DNA of 64,000 nt from Candidatus Flavonifractor merdavium (lineage in GTDB: Bacteria > Bacillota > Clostridia > Oscillospirales > Oscillospiraceae): positions 62,001 to 126,000 of the forward strand of contig DWXF01000050.1 in the NCBI GenBank assembly GCA_019119335.1, read 5' to 3'. The notes under the pieces were generated by a model, which was not told the DNA's origin, made no database searches, and worked only from the letters and a program-made list of their open reading frames with translations. The translations under genes were made by a program, and so were the position numbers. Positions 34,925 through 44,241 of this stretch are shown in pieces (position 1 is the first letter of the stretch; each line of letters begins with the position of its first letter).

Positions 34925-36082
34925 TTACTCCTCGGAATCGGCCTCGTCCTCGATCATCACATCCTCCTCGTCCTCCGTTTCCTCGTCGGCCGGGGCGGAG
35001 GCAGGCTTGATGTCGATTTTCCAGCCGGTGAGCTTGGCGGCCAGGCGGGCGTTCTGGCCCTCTTTGCCGATGGCCAGAGAGAGCTGATCGTCGGGCACCA
35101 CCACGCGGCAGCTCTTGCCCTCCTCATGGACATCCACGCTGACCACATCGGCGGGAGACAGGGCGGCGGCAATGTAGGCGGCCGGGTCCTCCGACCACTT
35201 GACGATATCCACCTTCTCGCCCTTCAGCTCCTCCACGATATTGTTCACCCGCTGGCCCCGGGGACCCACACAGGCGCCGATGGGGTCCACATTGGGGTCG
35301 GCGGACCAGACAGCCAGCTTGGTGCGGGAGCCCGCCTCCCGGGCGATGGACTTGACTTCCACGGTGCCGTCGTAGATCTCGGGCACCTCCAGCTCGAACA
35401 GGCGCTTCACCAGGCCGGGGTGGGTGCGGGAAATGAGCACCTGGGGACCCTTGGTGGAGCGGCGGACCTCCACCACGTACACCCGCAGGCGCATACCCTC
35501 GGTGTAGGTCTCCCCCTTCACCTGCTCGCCGGGGGCCAGGAAGGCCTCGGTGGCCTCGTTGCCCGAGCCGATGCGCAGGCTGGCCGCGCCGGAGCGGGGG
35601 TCGATGCGGGTGACCACGCCGGTGAGAATCTCGTGCTCCTTGGAGGAGAACTCATCATAAATCATGCCCCGCTCAGCCTCCCGCATACCCTGAATAATCA
35701 CCTGGCGGGCGGTTTGGGCGGCGATGCGGCCGAAATCCCGGGTCTTGATCTCAATGCGGATCACGTCCCCCAGCTGGGCCTGGGGCAGCTTGCTGCGGGC
35801 CATCTCCAGGCTCATCTCGGTGCAGGGGTTGTCAACCTCCTCCACCACGTCCTTCTTGACGAACATGCGCACGGTGCCGGCCTCCTCGTCGGCCTCCACG
35901 CTCACGTTGTCCCCGGCTCCCTCGTGGTCCCGCTTGTAGGCGGACACCAGGGCCTGGGTGATCTTATCCAGCATATAGGCCTTGGGGATGCCCTTCTCCT
36001 TCTCGATGAGGTCGATGGCGGCGAAAAATTCTCTCCCGTCCAGCTCGTTGGTCTTCTGCACTTTGGCATTTTTCTTCGGCAT
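34925..36082 (-). CDS. nusA: Transcription termination/antitermination factor NusA
   Basis: 385 aa. N-terminal RNA-polymerase-binding domain (LDGREFFAAIDLIEKEKGIP), S1 domain (EHEILTGVVTRIDPRSGAAS), then two KH domains (VDPIGACVGPRGQRVNNIVE; DQLSLAIGKEGQNARLAAKL). The acidic tail (EDEEDVMIEDEADSEE) replaces the AR repeats of E. coli NusA. NusA modulates pausing, termination and rRNA antitermination. I chose ATG at 36082 (MPKKNAK) with AAGGAGAAC upstream. Confidence 0.96.
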   Translation of the reverse strand: MPKKNAKVQKTNELDGREFFAAIDLIEKEKGIPKAYMLDKITQALVSAYKRDHEGAGDNVSVEADEEAGTVRMFVKKDVVEEVDNPCTEMSLEMARSKLPQAQLGDVIRIEIKTRDFGRIAAQTARQVIIQGMREAERGMIYDEFSSKEHEILTGVVTRIDPRSGAASLRIGSGNEATEAFLAPGEQVKGETYTEGMRLRVYVVEVRRSTKGPQVLISRTHPGLVKRLFELEVPEIYDGTVEVKSIAREAGSRTKLAVWSADPNVDPIGACVGPRGQRVNNIVEELKGEKVDIVKWSEDPAAYIAAALSPADVVSVDVHEEGKSCRVVVPDDQLSLAIGKEGQNARLAAKLTGWKIDIKPASAPADEETEDEEDVMIEDEADSEE

Positions 36083-36130
36083 AATCGTTCTCCTTATTCT
36101 CCACACGGGCGGACCCGCCGCCCCCACATC

Positions 36131-36586
36131 TTAAAACCGCACGTACAGCCGCACCTGGGCCACGTCTTTCTTCAAAAAGGTCTGGGGCCCGGCGGCGGTC
36201 TCGATGGTCACATCGCCGTTGTCATAGCCCTTCAGCACGCCCACGTGGTCCTTCCGGCCCTCCATGGCCCGGTAGAGGCGCACCTCCACCTCGGCGTCCA
36301 TAAATTTCTCAAAGTGCTCCGGCTTCTTCAGGGGCCGGTCCGCCCCGGCGGAGGACACCTCCAGCACGTAGCTGCCCTCGATGGGGTCGGCCTGATCCAG
36401 GGCGTCGGACAGGGGGCGGCTCACCGCCTCGCAGTCGTCGATGGACACCCCGCCCTCCTTATCAATATACACCCGCAGGAACCACTCGCCCGCCTCCCGG
36501 ACATACTCCACGTCCCACAGGGAGCAGCCCGCGGCCTCCACAAAGGGAGCCGCCAGGTCGCTGACCAAATCGGTGATCTTCGCCAT
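36131..36586 (-). CDS. rimP: Ribosome maturation factor RimP
   Basis: 151 aa. N-terminal alpha-beta domain (VEAAGCSLWDVEYVREAGEW, LRVYIDKEGGVSIDDCEAVS) and SH3-like C-terminal domain (HVGVLKGYDNGDVTIETAAG). RimP acts in 30S assembly. First gene of the operon; GAGGAGG precedes the ATG. A leader of about 100 nt separates it from the promoter. Confidence 0.94.
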   Translation of the reverse strand: MAKITDLVSDLAAPFVEAAGCSLWDVEYVREAGEWFLRVYIDKEGGVSIDDCEAVSRPLSDALDQADPIEGSYVLEVSSAGADRPLKKPEHFEKFMDAEVEVRLYRAMEGRKDHVGVLKGYDNGDVTIETAAGPQTFLKKDVAQVRLYVRF

Positions 36587-36697
36587 TGGGGACCTCCTCG
36601 CCGGGGCATTTCCAGAAATTTACTGCCCCCGTTTTTTCAATAAGAAAGAGCGGAGCCGCAACCCCACTCTCACCATACACCTTCTACTATCGTATGT

Positions 36698-36726
36698 ACT
36701 ATATCACAAAACGCCCCCCAATGCAA
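36698..36726 (-). promoter_or_regulatory. Promoter of the rimP-nusA-infB operon
   Basis: Minus strand -35 TTGCAT (36721-36726), 17-nt spacer, -10 TATAGT (36698-36703). The leader down to rimP contains a small hairpin (GAGTGG / CCGCTC). Confidence 0.82.
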
Positions 36727-36746
36727 GGGTTTGCCGGGATTTTTTG

Positions 36747-36774
36747 TTGACAGGGCGGGATGCTTTGGTACAAT
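36747..36774 (+). promoter_or_regulatory. Promoter of the MoxR-DUF58-transglutaminase operon
   Basis: -35 TTGACA (36747-36752), 16-nt spacer, -10 TACAAT (36769-36774); divergent from the rimP promoter with only about 20 bp between the -35 elements. GCAAAGGAGG precedes the ATG at 36803. Confidence 0.85.
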
Positions 36775-36802
36775 AGTGTCATAGCGCAAAGGAGGACGGA
36801 CC

Positions 36803-37735
36803 ATGAGCGGAAACAGCGTGATTCAGGATATTCTGACCGAAGTGAAAAAAGCGGTGGTGGGCAAGGACCAGGTGCTGGCCAAGGTACTGCTGGCCATTCT
36901 GGCCCGGGGCCACATCCTGCTGGAGGATATTCCCGGCGTAGGCAAGACCACCATGGCGCTGGCCTTTTCCAGGGCTCTGAGCCTGCAATATAACCGGGTG
37001 CAGTTCACCCCCGACGTGATGCCCTCGGACATCACGGGCTTTTCCATGCTGAACAAGGAGACCGGCAAAATGGAGTACCAGCCGGGAGCGGTGCTGTGCA
37101 ACCTGTTCCTGGCGGACGAGCTCAACCGGGCCACCAGCCGCACCCAGTCCGCCCTGCTGGAGGCCATGGAGGAGGGACAGGTGACGGTGGACGGGGTGAG
37201 CCATCCGGTGCCCCAGCCCTTCCTGGTCATCGCCACCCAGAACCCGGCGGGGGCCTCGGGCACCCAGCTGCTCCCCGACTCCCAGATGGACCGGTTCATG
37301 GTGCGGCTGTCCATCGGCTACCCCGCCCCGGCGGATGAGGTGGCCATGGTGCGCCGCCGGCAGGGGGCCAATCCCCTGAACCAGGTGGGGCAGGTGCTGG
37401 ACCTGGAGGGCCTGCGGGAGCTGCGGGACCGGGCCGACCGGGTGTACGTGTCCGATGAGGTGCTGGACTACGTGATCCGGCTGGTGAACGCCACCCGCAG
37501 CCACCCCATGATCGTCCAGGGAGCCAGCCCCCGGGCCTCCCTGGCTTTGACCGCCATGAGCAAGGCCACCGCCCTGGCGGTGGGCCGGGACTACGTAAAT
37601 CCCGAGGATGTGGCGGCGGTGTTTGCCGACGTCATCACCCACCGGCTCATCCTCTCCCCCCGGGCCCAGGCCGAGGGAGGCTTCCACCCGGCGGCGGAGA
37701 TCCTGCGGCAGGTCCCCGCCCCCACCGTCCGGTAA
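36803..37735 (+). CDS. MoxR-family AAA+ ATPase
   Basis: 310 aa. Walker A DIPGVGKTTMA, Walker B LFLADELNRA, sensor 1 VIATQNP, and the C-terminal lid domain. MoxR ATPases act as chaperones that mature partner proteins, commonly VWA/DUF58 proteins encoded next to them. Here the DUF58 gene starts 5 nt after the stop and a transglutaminase gene follows. First gene of the operon. Confidence 0.93.
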   Translation: MSGNSVIQDILTEVKKAVVGKDQVLAKVLLAILARGHILLEDIPGVGKTTMALAFSRALSLQYNRVQFTPDVMPSDITGFSMLNKETGKMEYQPGAVLCNLFLADELNRATSRTQSALLEAMEEGQVTVDGVSHPVPQPFLVIATQNPAGASGTQLLPDSQMDRFMVRLSIGYPAPADEVAMVRRRQGANPLNQVGQVLDLEGLRELRDRADRVYVSDEVLDYVIRLVNATRSHPMIVQGASPRASLALTAMSKATALAVGRDYVNPEDVAAVFADVITHRLILSPRAQAEGGFHPAAEILRQVPAPTVR

Positions 37736-37739
37736 GGCC

Positions 37740-38747
37740 ATGCTGCACCGGCGCATCTCTTACGCCGCCCTGCTGCTGGCGGCGGTGGCCTTTCAGATCT
37801 TCTTCCGGTACTACCTGTCCACCTTCACCCTGGTGCTGGTGGTTCTGCTGCCGGTCCTGGCGGTGCTGCTCAGCCTGCCGGGGACCCTGGGCGCCGCCCT
37901 GACCCTCTCCCCCGGGCCGGCGGTACCCCGGGGAGAGCAGGCCCGGTTTACCCTGCGGCTCACCCAGCGGGCCGGGTTCCCCCTGCCGCCGGTGAAGGTG
38001 ATCCTGCACTGGACCAACCAGCTCACCGGGGAGGGCGGCCGCACCCTGTGTACCCTCCGGCCCCAGGGCGGAGAGACCGACTTCACCCTCCAGCTCCCCA
38101 CCCCCCACTGCGGGCGGCTGGTCTGCCGGGTGGAAGGGGCCCGCTGCTGCGACCTGCTGGGGCTGTTCCCCCTGCCCCTGCCGGGGAAGCCCCAGGCCGC
38201 CCTGCTCTCTCTCCCCCTGCCCACGGAGGCGCTGCTGCCGGAGGAGCTGGACTCCCCCCGTACCGGCGGGGTGGTCTTGAAACCCCGGCCCGGCGGCGGT
38301 CCCGGCGAGGACTACGACCTGCGGGACTACCGCCCCGGCGACCCGCTGCGGTCGGTCCACTGGAAGCTGTCCTCCAAAAAGGACGAGCTGGTGGTGCGGG
38401 AGACTCTGGAGCCCCGGCAGGCGGAGGTGGTCCTCACCTACGACCATTTCGGGCCGCCGGAGGCGCTGGATCAGGTCTTTGACCGGCTGTGCGCCCTGTC
38501 CCGGCTGCTGCTGGAGAAGGGCCGGGCCCACCATATTCAGTGGGCCGCTCCCGCCAGCGGCGCGGTGGAGGACCGGGCGGTGGACTCAGAGCGGGCCCTG
38601 CTGGCCTGCCTGGAGATGGCCTTCTCCCTGCCTGCCCCGGAGACCGGCTATTCCATTCTGGACGGGGCACTCCAGATCCCCGGCGGCGTGGGCCAGCCCC
38701 TCCACTTCCACATTGCCCCGGCGGACGGGAAAGGAGGCCGGACATGA
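37740..38747 (+). CDS. DUF58 (VWA-like) membrane protein
   Basis: 335 aa. Two N-terminal membrane helices (about residues 5-50), then an extracytoplasmic stretch and the DUF58 motif RDYRPGDPLRSVHWKLSSKK near residue 200. DUF58 proteins partner with MoxR ATPases; their exact role is unknown. The stop overlaps the next start (ATGA). In frame upstream codons lie inside moxR; the ATG at 37740 follows the GGTAAGG of the moxR end. Confidence 0.9.
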   Translation: MLHRRISYAALLLAAVAFQIFFRYYLSTFTLVLVVLLPVLAVLLSLPGTLGAALTLSPGPAVPRGEQARFTLRLTQRAGFPLPPVKVILHWTNQLTGEGGRTLCTLRPQGGETDFTLQLPTPHCGRLVCRVEGARCCDLLGLFPLPLPGKPQAALLSLPLPTEALLPEELDSPRTGGVVLKPRPGGGPGEDYDLRDYRPGDPLRSVHWKLSSKKDELVVRETLEPRQAEVVLTYDHFGPPEALDQVFDRLCALSRLLLEKGRAHHIQWAAPASGAVEDRAVDSERALLACLEMAFSLPAPETGYSILDGALQIPGGVGQPLHFHIAPADGKGGRT

Positions 38748-41110
38748 AAAAGCGGAAAGACCGGCCCAGACGTCCCCCCTTCCGGCCCACCCCCGTTTCT
38801 CTGTTGGGGGACGGGGTGCTGCTGTTTTTATGCGTATACGGGGCCCTGTTTTCCTTCTGCACCGCCTTCTCCGTGGAGTTACGGGCCGACCTGCTGCTGG
38901 CGGGCTGCGGAGCCTTCACCCTGGTGGGGCTGCTGATCTGGTCCTTGCCCAAGCTGTGGTGGACCCTCCCCCTGGCGGGGGCGGCGGGTCTGTGGGGCTG
39001 GGGCCTGTGGCGGCTGTGGGACTACCTGGTGCTGGGAGAGATCACCCTGCGCTGCTCGGTGGTCAACACCTTCTGCACCAGCCTGCAGCTGGACGGCTTC
39101 ATCCAACCCATCGCTGAGCTGCCCGATGAGGTATGGGCCCTGTCGGCCACCCTGCTGGTGCTGGCCGCCGCCCTTCCCCTCAGCCTGCTGCTGGGCCTGG
39201 CCATTCTCCGGGCCCGCTCCTTCTGGTTCACCTTCTGGGTTACCTTTCCCTTTCCCCTGGCCTCAATCTGCATTTCGGTAACCCCCGCCTGGCTGCCTCT
39301 GATGGCCCTGGTGCTGGCCTGGAGCGTGCTGGGCCTCACCTCCCTGGTGGGGCGGCGGGACCGGAAAGGGAGCGCCCGGCTCACCCTGCTGGCCCTGCCC
39401 GCCGCCGCCCTGCTGCTGGCTCTGCTCACCGTCGCCATGCCCCAGGACCGCTACCAGCGGCCGGTCTGGGCGGACAACGCCCTAGACAGCTTCACCAACT
39501 GGGCCGCCCGGCAGAATTTTGCCCTCTTTGAGGGAAACGGCCCCTTCGGCCTGTTCGGCGGTGGCGGCGGACTGGCCAACGCCGACGGCGAGGTGGACCT
39601 GTCCAATGCCGGTCCGTTGCGGTTCTCCGGCCGGACGGTGCTGAAGGTGGAGACCGACCTGCGGGGGCGCATCTACCTGCGGGGCTTCTCCGGCGCGGTG
39701 TACGACGGAGGCAGCTGGGCCCCTCTGCCGGACGAGACCTATGGCCAGCTGTTCCCGGACGAGGAGGAGGGTGAGGACGCCATTCCCGGTTACAGCAGCG
39801 TCTATCACCCCTCCCTGGAGGGCTACCAGCCCATGAACTTCCCTGCTCTGGCGGACCGGGAGACCTTCCCCGCCAAGGACTACGCCAAGATCACCGTCCG
39901 CAACGTGGGGGCCGACCCGGGCTACGTGTACACCCCCTACCACATTCTCTCCCAGCCCAAGGAGCTGGCGGGCGCCTCCTTTGTCAACGACTCCTACATC
40001 GCCCGGATGGAGGACGTGTGGACCCACACCTTGTATATCCAGCCGGGCTGCGAGCCCCTTTCGGGGGCCAGGCTGCCGGAGGAGGCGGAGGGAGCGGAGC
40101 GCAACTACAGCTACTTTGTGTATACGAATTATATGGATGTGCCGGAGGAGAGCTGGGCGGCCCTGGACAGGGCGGTGCAGGAAATCTCAGCCGAGATGAT
40201 GTCCGGCGACACGGAGGTTCCCGCCTATCAGCGGTATATGCAAATGATGAACAGCACCTCCGTGTCCAATTGGGGGCAGGTACACCTCCTTATGGCCGAC
40301 GTGGTGGCCGCCTACCTGAACGAGACGGCGGAGTACAACCCGGACACCCCCGTCACCCCGGAGGGGGAGGATTTCGTGTCCTACTTTCTCACCGAGAGCC
40401 ATGAGGGCTACTGCATGCACTTCGCCTCCGCCGCCACCCTGATGCTGCGCTATCTGGGCGTGCCCGCCCGGTATGTGGCGGGGTATGTGGCCAACGTACC
40501 CTCCTCCGGCAAGGTGGACGTGCCCGACTCCGCCGCCCACGCCTGGGTGGAGATCTACCTGGAGGGTTATGGCTGGGAGCCCATCGAGGTCACGCCGGCC
40601 TACGAGGGGGGCCGCCCGGGCTACACCGCCACGGCGGAGGTCGCTCCCACCCCCACGGCCACCCCGCGGCCCACCGCTACCGCCGCCCCTCAGACCAGCG
40701 CCGCGCCCACCCCCACTCCCAGCCAGGCCCCAGGGACCGCCGGGCAGGGCGGCGCCAGGCTGGATCTGCGGCTGGTGCTCATCCCCCTGGCGGCGGTGCT
40801 GGTGATGCTGGCCTTCCCCGCCCGGCGGGCGCTGGGCCGGTCCTTGCGGGAGAAGAAGTTCCGGCAGGAGAACACCAACCGGGCGGTGATCGCCGCCTAC
40901 CTCCAGCTGAAAAGGCTGGAAACATGGGGTTATGAGATGCCGGAGGAGCTGTTTGAGCTGGCCAAGAAGGCCAAATTCAGCCCCCATACCCTGACGGAGG
41001 AGGAGCGGGACCAGATGGCGTCCGCCGCCCGGACCGCCGCCGGACAGGTGGACCGGACTCTGCCCTGGTACAGGAAGTTCTGGTTCCGGTATATCCTGGG
41101 CCTGTATTAA
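38744..41110 (+). CDS. Membrane-anchored transglutaminase-like protein
   Basis: 788 aa. About six N-terminal membrane helices (residues 20-230), a large outside region, then the transglutaminase core with catalytic Cys in SHEGYCMHFASAATLMLRYL and His in AAHAWVEIYL, followed by the Asp-bearing GWEPIEVTP. A Pro/Thr-rich linker (PTPTATPRPTATAAP) leads to a last membrane helix and a cytoplasmic tail resembling DUF4129. This TgpA-like plan with MoxR and DUF58 is a widespread but uncharacterised wall or protein-processing module. Confidence 0.9.
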   Translation: MKKRKDRPRRPPFRPTPVSLLGDGVLLFLCVYGALFSFCTAFSVELRADLLLAGCGAFTLVGLLIWSLPKLWWTLPLAGAAGLWGWGLWRLWDYLVLGEITLRCSVVNTFCTSLQLDGFIQPIAELPDEVWALSATLLVLAAALPLSLLLGLAILRARSFWFTFWVTFPFPLASICISVTPAWLPLMALVLAWSVLGLTSLVGRRDRKGSARLTLLALPAAALLLALLTVAMPQDRYQRPVWADNALDSFTNWAARQNFALFEGNGPFGLFGGGGGLANADGEVDLSNAGPLRFSGRTVLKVETDLRGRIYLRGFSGAVYDGGSWAPLPDETYGQLFPDEEEGEDAIPGYSSVYHPSLEGYQPMNFPALADRETFPAKDYAKITVRNVGADPGYVYTPYHILSQPKELAGASFVNDSYIARMEDVWTHTLYIQPGCEPLSGARLPEEAEGAERNYSYFVYTNYMDVPEESWAALDRAVQEISAEMMSGDTEVPAYQRYMQMMNSTSVSNWGQVHLLMADVVAAYLNETAEYNPDTPVTPEGEDFVSYFLTESHEGYCMHFASAATLMLRYLGVPARYVAGYVANVPSSGKVDVPDSAAHAWVEIYLEGYGWEPIEVTPAYEGGRPGYTATAEVAPTPTATPRPTATAAPQTSAAPTPTPSQAPGTAGQGGARLDLRLVLIPLAAVLVMLAFPARRALGRSLREKKFRQENTNRAVIAAYLQLKRLETWGYEMPEELFELAKKAKFSPHTLTEEERDQMASAARTAAGQVDRTLPWYRKFWFRYILGLY

Positions 41111-41117
41111 ATCAGAA

Positions 41118-41147
41118 CGCCCCCGGAGGAATGTTCCTCCGGGGGCG
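41118..41147. terminator. Terminator after the transglutaminase gene
   Basis: CGCCCCCGGAGGAA / TTCCTCCGGGGGCG, 14-bp perfect stem with TG between the arms; lies between two convergent genes, without a strong T-run. Confidence 0.8.
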
Positions 41148-41155
41148 CTGCTGTT

Positions 41156-43027
41156 CTATTCCGTCAGGTGGAAGAAGTCGGACAGGCGGTCCGGCTTGTC
41201 AAAAATGTTGTTGTAGAGCAGCAGTTGATAGCCGTCCACCGCCTCCGCCAGCCCGGCGGGCAGGGCCTCATTCTCCCCGTACCAGGTACCGTCCGCCCCC
41301 CGCACGCCAACGGTGTTGATCACCGGGGCGGTCTGCCACAGCTCCAGCAGATATTTCTGGTAACCAGTCATGGGCAGATGGGCGGTGTCCATCAGCAGGG
41401 CGGACAGGTAGTTCAGGGAGAGCTCCACCCCCTCCGCCTCGGGGATGTCGTAGTTGGCCCACAGGAAGAAGGGCACCATCTGCTTTTTCTGGGCCAGTTC
41501 GGTGGGGGGATCAATGCCCAACACATCGGTGTAGAAGTTGGTGGCCACCTGAGGCTGGTGGTCCCCAAACAGCAGGATCATGGTGGGCTCCTCCACCTGG
41601 GAGAAGTAGCGGATAAGCTCCTCAAAAGCCTGGTCGCTCTGGTAGATGAGGGATAAGTACTGGTTCACCGTCTGGAACCGGCCCTCCAGCTCCCCAGTGA
41701 GCCACACCTCCCGGGGCAGATTGTCCCAGGACATCTGGTAGCCCGAGTGGTTCTGCATGGTGACGTTGAAGAGGAACAGGGGTTCCCCCTCCTCCTTCTC
41801 CTCATAGAGCCGGATCAGGTTTTCGTAGTCGCACCGGTCGGTGACATAGCCCATCCTGGAATCTCCCCGCATATACTCCCGGTTCTGGAAGTCGCCCTCG
41901 AAGTACACCTCGTCGAAGCCGAAGTTCTGGTACACCGACGGCCGGTTCCAGCCAGAGGAGCGATAGGGGTGGGCGGCAATGGTGCGGTAGCCCAGGGCGG
42001 CCATCTGGCTCACCAGAGTGGGGTCCCCGTCGGAGACGTACATCTGATAGGGCACCGTCCCGGCGGGGAGATAGGCGGTGGTGTTGCCGGTGAGGAACTC
42101 ATACTCCGAGTTGGCGGTGGTGCCGCCGAACACCGAGGAGTAGGCGTAGCCCTTGATGGTGTTCTCGGTGAGAGAGCGGAGGAAGGGCATGGCGTCCTGG
42201 TTGGTCTCCACCCCCGGTAAAACGGACAGGTCCGAAAAGGACTCGTTCATGATCACAATGACATTCACTGGACGGGTGGTCCCGTCCGGGTCCGTCACCG
42301 TGACGGAGGGCCCGTCGGAGGCGGTGTCCGCCGTCAGCTGTTCCAGGCTCTCCTGGGAATACCCCTCCGGCTTTTCCACCCGCATGTACTTGAGGCACAC
42401 ACTGAAGTTGAGAGCCAGGCCATTGCCCCGGGTGGTCCACATAGAGGGCTCAATGCCCTGGTTTTCCACAAACCCGGTGCCGAAGAACACCGCCAGCACC
42501 ACCCCGGCAATCCCCGCCGACGGCAAAAACCGCCGCCAGGTAAAGGGGATGCGCTCCTCCCTGGGCAACAGAGACAGGGCCAGCAGGGCCAGCACCAAAA
42601 TCAGCAGGGAAATGAGCTGCATCCGGTCCAGGGAATAATCATAATTCCCCGCCACATTCACCGCCGTGCCCAGGGTGAGGAAATCTCCGGGGAAGAGGGT
42701 GCGGCCCCGGAAAGAAATTAAGTAGTGGTTGGTCATGCCCAGCCCCCAGGCAATACCCAGGGCCCACTTGGCCGCCGACACCCGGCGGCCCCGGCCAAAA
42801 TAGAAGATCAGCTCCAGCAGATAGTACCAGATCAGATTGAGGCCGATCTGCATGGGGGTAAAATCCTGCCAGGGGTCGTTATAGTTCAGGTACTCCACCA
42901 GCGTGAAGGCCAGCAGGGGAGCCAGCACCAGCACCCCCCGGCCCAGCCAGCGGTATTTTCCCTCCGACAGGGCCACCTTGGGCCAGCGGAGCCTGCGTTT
43001 TTCCTTTGCCTCAATGAAATTTGCCAT
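41156..43027 (-). CDS. LTA synthase-family sulfatase-fold membrane enzyme
   Basis: 623 aa. Five membrane helices (to about residue 190), then a sulfatase/alkaline-phosphatase-fold domain outside the cell. The metal site starts at IVIMNESFSD; the catalytic Thr lies in SVFGGTTANSEYEFLTG; FGDHQPQ is a late metal motif. LtaS-family enzymes transfer glycerol phosphate from phosphatidylglycerol to build lipoteichoic acid or modify glycans. The gene is monocistronic and convergent with the transglutaminase operon. Confidence 0.9.
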   Translation of the reverse strand: MANFIEAKEKRRLRWPKVALSEGKYRWLGRGVLVLAPLLAFTLVEYLNYNDPWQDFTPMQIGLNLIWYYLLELIFYFGRGRRVSAAKWALGIAWGLGMTNHYLISFRGRTLFPGDFLTLGTAVNVAGNYDYSLDRMQLISLLILVLALLALSLLPREERIPFTWRRFLPSAGIAGVVLAVFFGTGFVENQGIEPSMWTTRGNGLALNFSVCLKYMRVEKPEGYSQESLEQLTADTASDGPSVTVTDPDGTTRPVNVIVIMNESFSDLSVLPGVETNQDAMPFLRSLTENTIKGYAYSSVFGGTTANSEYEFLTGNTTAYLPAGTVPYQMYVSDGDPTLVSQMAALGYRTIAAHPYRSSGWNRPSVYQNFGFDEVYFEGDFQNREYMRGDSRMGYVTDRCDYENLIRLYEEKEEGEPLFLFNVTMQNHSGYQMSWDNLPREVWLTGELEGRFQTVNQYLSLIYQSDQAFEELIRYFSQVEEPTMILLFGDHQPQVATNFYTDVLGIDPPTELAQKKQMVPFFLWANYDIPEAEGVELSLNYLSALLMDTAHLPMTGYQKYLLELWQTAPVINTVGVRGADGTWYGENEALPAGLAEAVDGYQLLLYNNIFDKPDRLSDFFHLTE

Positions 43028-43074
43028 GTCTTTACGCTGCCTTTACCTGGATTTGATGATTGATATTGTAACAT

Positions 43075-43109
43075 AAAAGAGCGAAAGCGCAATGCGCTTT
43101 CGCTCTTTT
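43075..43109 (-). terminator. Terminator after the SLH protein gene (43139)
   Basis: AAAAGAGCGAAAGCGC / GCGCTTTCGCTCTTTT around AAT; A and T runs on both sides. Confidence 0.88.
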
Positions 43110-43138
43110 TAAGGAATTTTTCATGGAAACAGCCGATG

Positions 43139-44077
43139 TTATCCCAGCTGCTCAAAGAGCCGCAGGGTGGTCATCATGCACTGCTCTCTGGTGTAGGGCT
43201 GGAGGGGGGAGAAGCTGTTGCTGCCGGTGCCGCTCATCACCCCGCTGGCCTGCATCTGGCCCACGGCCGCCTTGGCCCAGGCGGAGATGGAGCCGTTGTC
43301 GGCAAAGGTGGGCTCACTGGCGGGCAGGGGTTTGCCCAGAGCCTCCGCCAGGCGGGCCAGGATGGTGGCGGCCTGCTCCCGGTTCAGCTGACCGTCGGGG
43401 TTAAACTTGCCGTCCCCCACGCCCCCGACCACGCCCAGGCCGGCCATTTTTTCCACATTTACGTCGCTGGTGTCGGAAAAGGTGGCCCGCTCGGTGATCT
43501 CCTTCCCGGTGGCGGTTTCGTACAGGGCGGTGGCCAGGGCGCAGAACTCCGCCCGGGTGGCGGTCTGGGTGTACTGGCTCTGGAGAGCCTCGGGCACGAT
43601 CCCCGCGTCAATGGCGGCGTTCACCTGCTCGGCGGCCCAGCTGGAAGGCTGATCGGCGGGATCAGTGGTGGGTTCGGGCTCGGTGGTGGAACTGCTGCCG
43701 TCGGCGGAGACAAAGATGCTCTGAGTGTAGGTCATGGCGTCCATGGTGGTGACCGTAAAGATGCCGCTTTCCGGCAGGACGAAGGACCCGCCGAACTGTA
43801 CAGTGGTGTAGCTGTCCCCCTCATAGGACTCCACGGAGTACAGCCAGGAACCGCTGATGGTAGTGCCGGCGGGGTAGAGGTATACGGTGTGGGTTTTACC
43901 GTCGCTGGTGGTGTAGGAGGAGGTGCCGGTGCTGGCGGCATCGGACACCAGACCCATGGTGCTGTCGGGTACGGGGATCTCGCCTTCCGCCGCCAGGGCG
44001 GTGGGGAGCACGGCCAGGGACAGCACCAGGGCGCAGGCCATAGCCAGGGACAGAAGGGCAGACAGACGTTTTTTCAT
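43139..44077 (-). CDS. Secreted SLH-domain protein
   Basis: 312 aa. Signal peptide 1-30 (VLPTALAAEG), a beta-rich N-terminal domain (about 35-130), a Thr/Glu/Pro linker (SSSTTEPEPTTDPADQPSSW) and three SLH-type repeats to the C-terminus (SSWAAEQVNAAIDAGIVPEA; VEKMAGLGVVGGVGDGKFNP; WAKAAVGQMQASGVMSGTGS). Wall-bound surface protein, ligand unknown. It has its own promoter and terminator. GAAAGGAAG precedes the ATG. Confidence 0.87.
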   Translation of the reverse strand: MKKRLSALLSLAMACALVLSLAVLPTALAAEGEIPVPDSTMGLVSDAASTGTSSYTTSDGKTHTVYLYPAGTTISGSWLYSVESYEGDSYTTVQFGGSFVLPESGIFTVTTMDAMTYTQSIFVSADGSSSTTEPEPTTDPADQPSSWAAEQVNAAIDAGIVPEALQSQYTQTATRAEFCALATALYETATGKEITERATFSDTSDVNVEKMAGLGVVGGVGDGKFNPDGQLNREQAATILARLAEALGKPLPASEPTFADNGSISAWAKAAVGQMQASGVMSGTGSNSFSPLQPYTREQCMMTTLRLFEQLG

Positions 44078-44146
44078 GGTGACAGGCTTCCTTTCTTTCT
44101 GATAAGTGGGAAGGGCGCTCCAGAGGGAGACCCGGTTGCTGTTCCC

Positions 44147-44175
44147 ATTATAGAAAGGCGAGGGGAGGAAAACAA
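44147..44175 (-). promoter_or_regulatory. Promoter of the SLH protein gene
   Basis: Minus strand -35 TTGTTT (44170-44175), 17-nt spacer, perfect -10 TATAAT (44147-44152). Confidence 0.75.
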
Positions 44176-44213
44176 TGCGCCGGCTGCATAGGGTTGTGGT
44201 TTTTGCGCAAAAA

Positions 44214-44241
44214 GAGCCCGGCGGTTCACACCGCCGGGCTC
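44214..44241 (-). terminator. Terminator of the ABC-importer operon, overlapping its stop codon
   Basis: GAGCCCGGCGG / CCGCCGGGCTC, 11-bp perfect stem with TTCACA loop, then TTTTTG on the minus strand. The 5' arm of the RNA hairpin is formed by the last codons of the ATPase gene, so the stop codon (44226-44228) sits in the loop. Confidence 0.88.
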
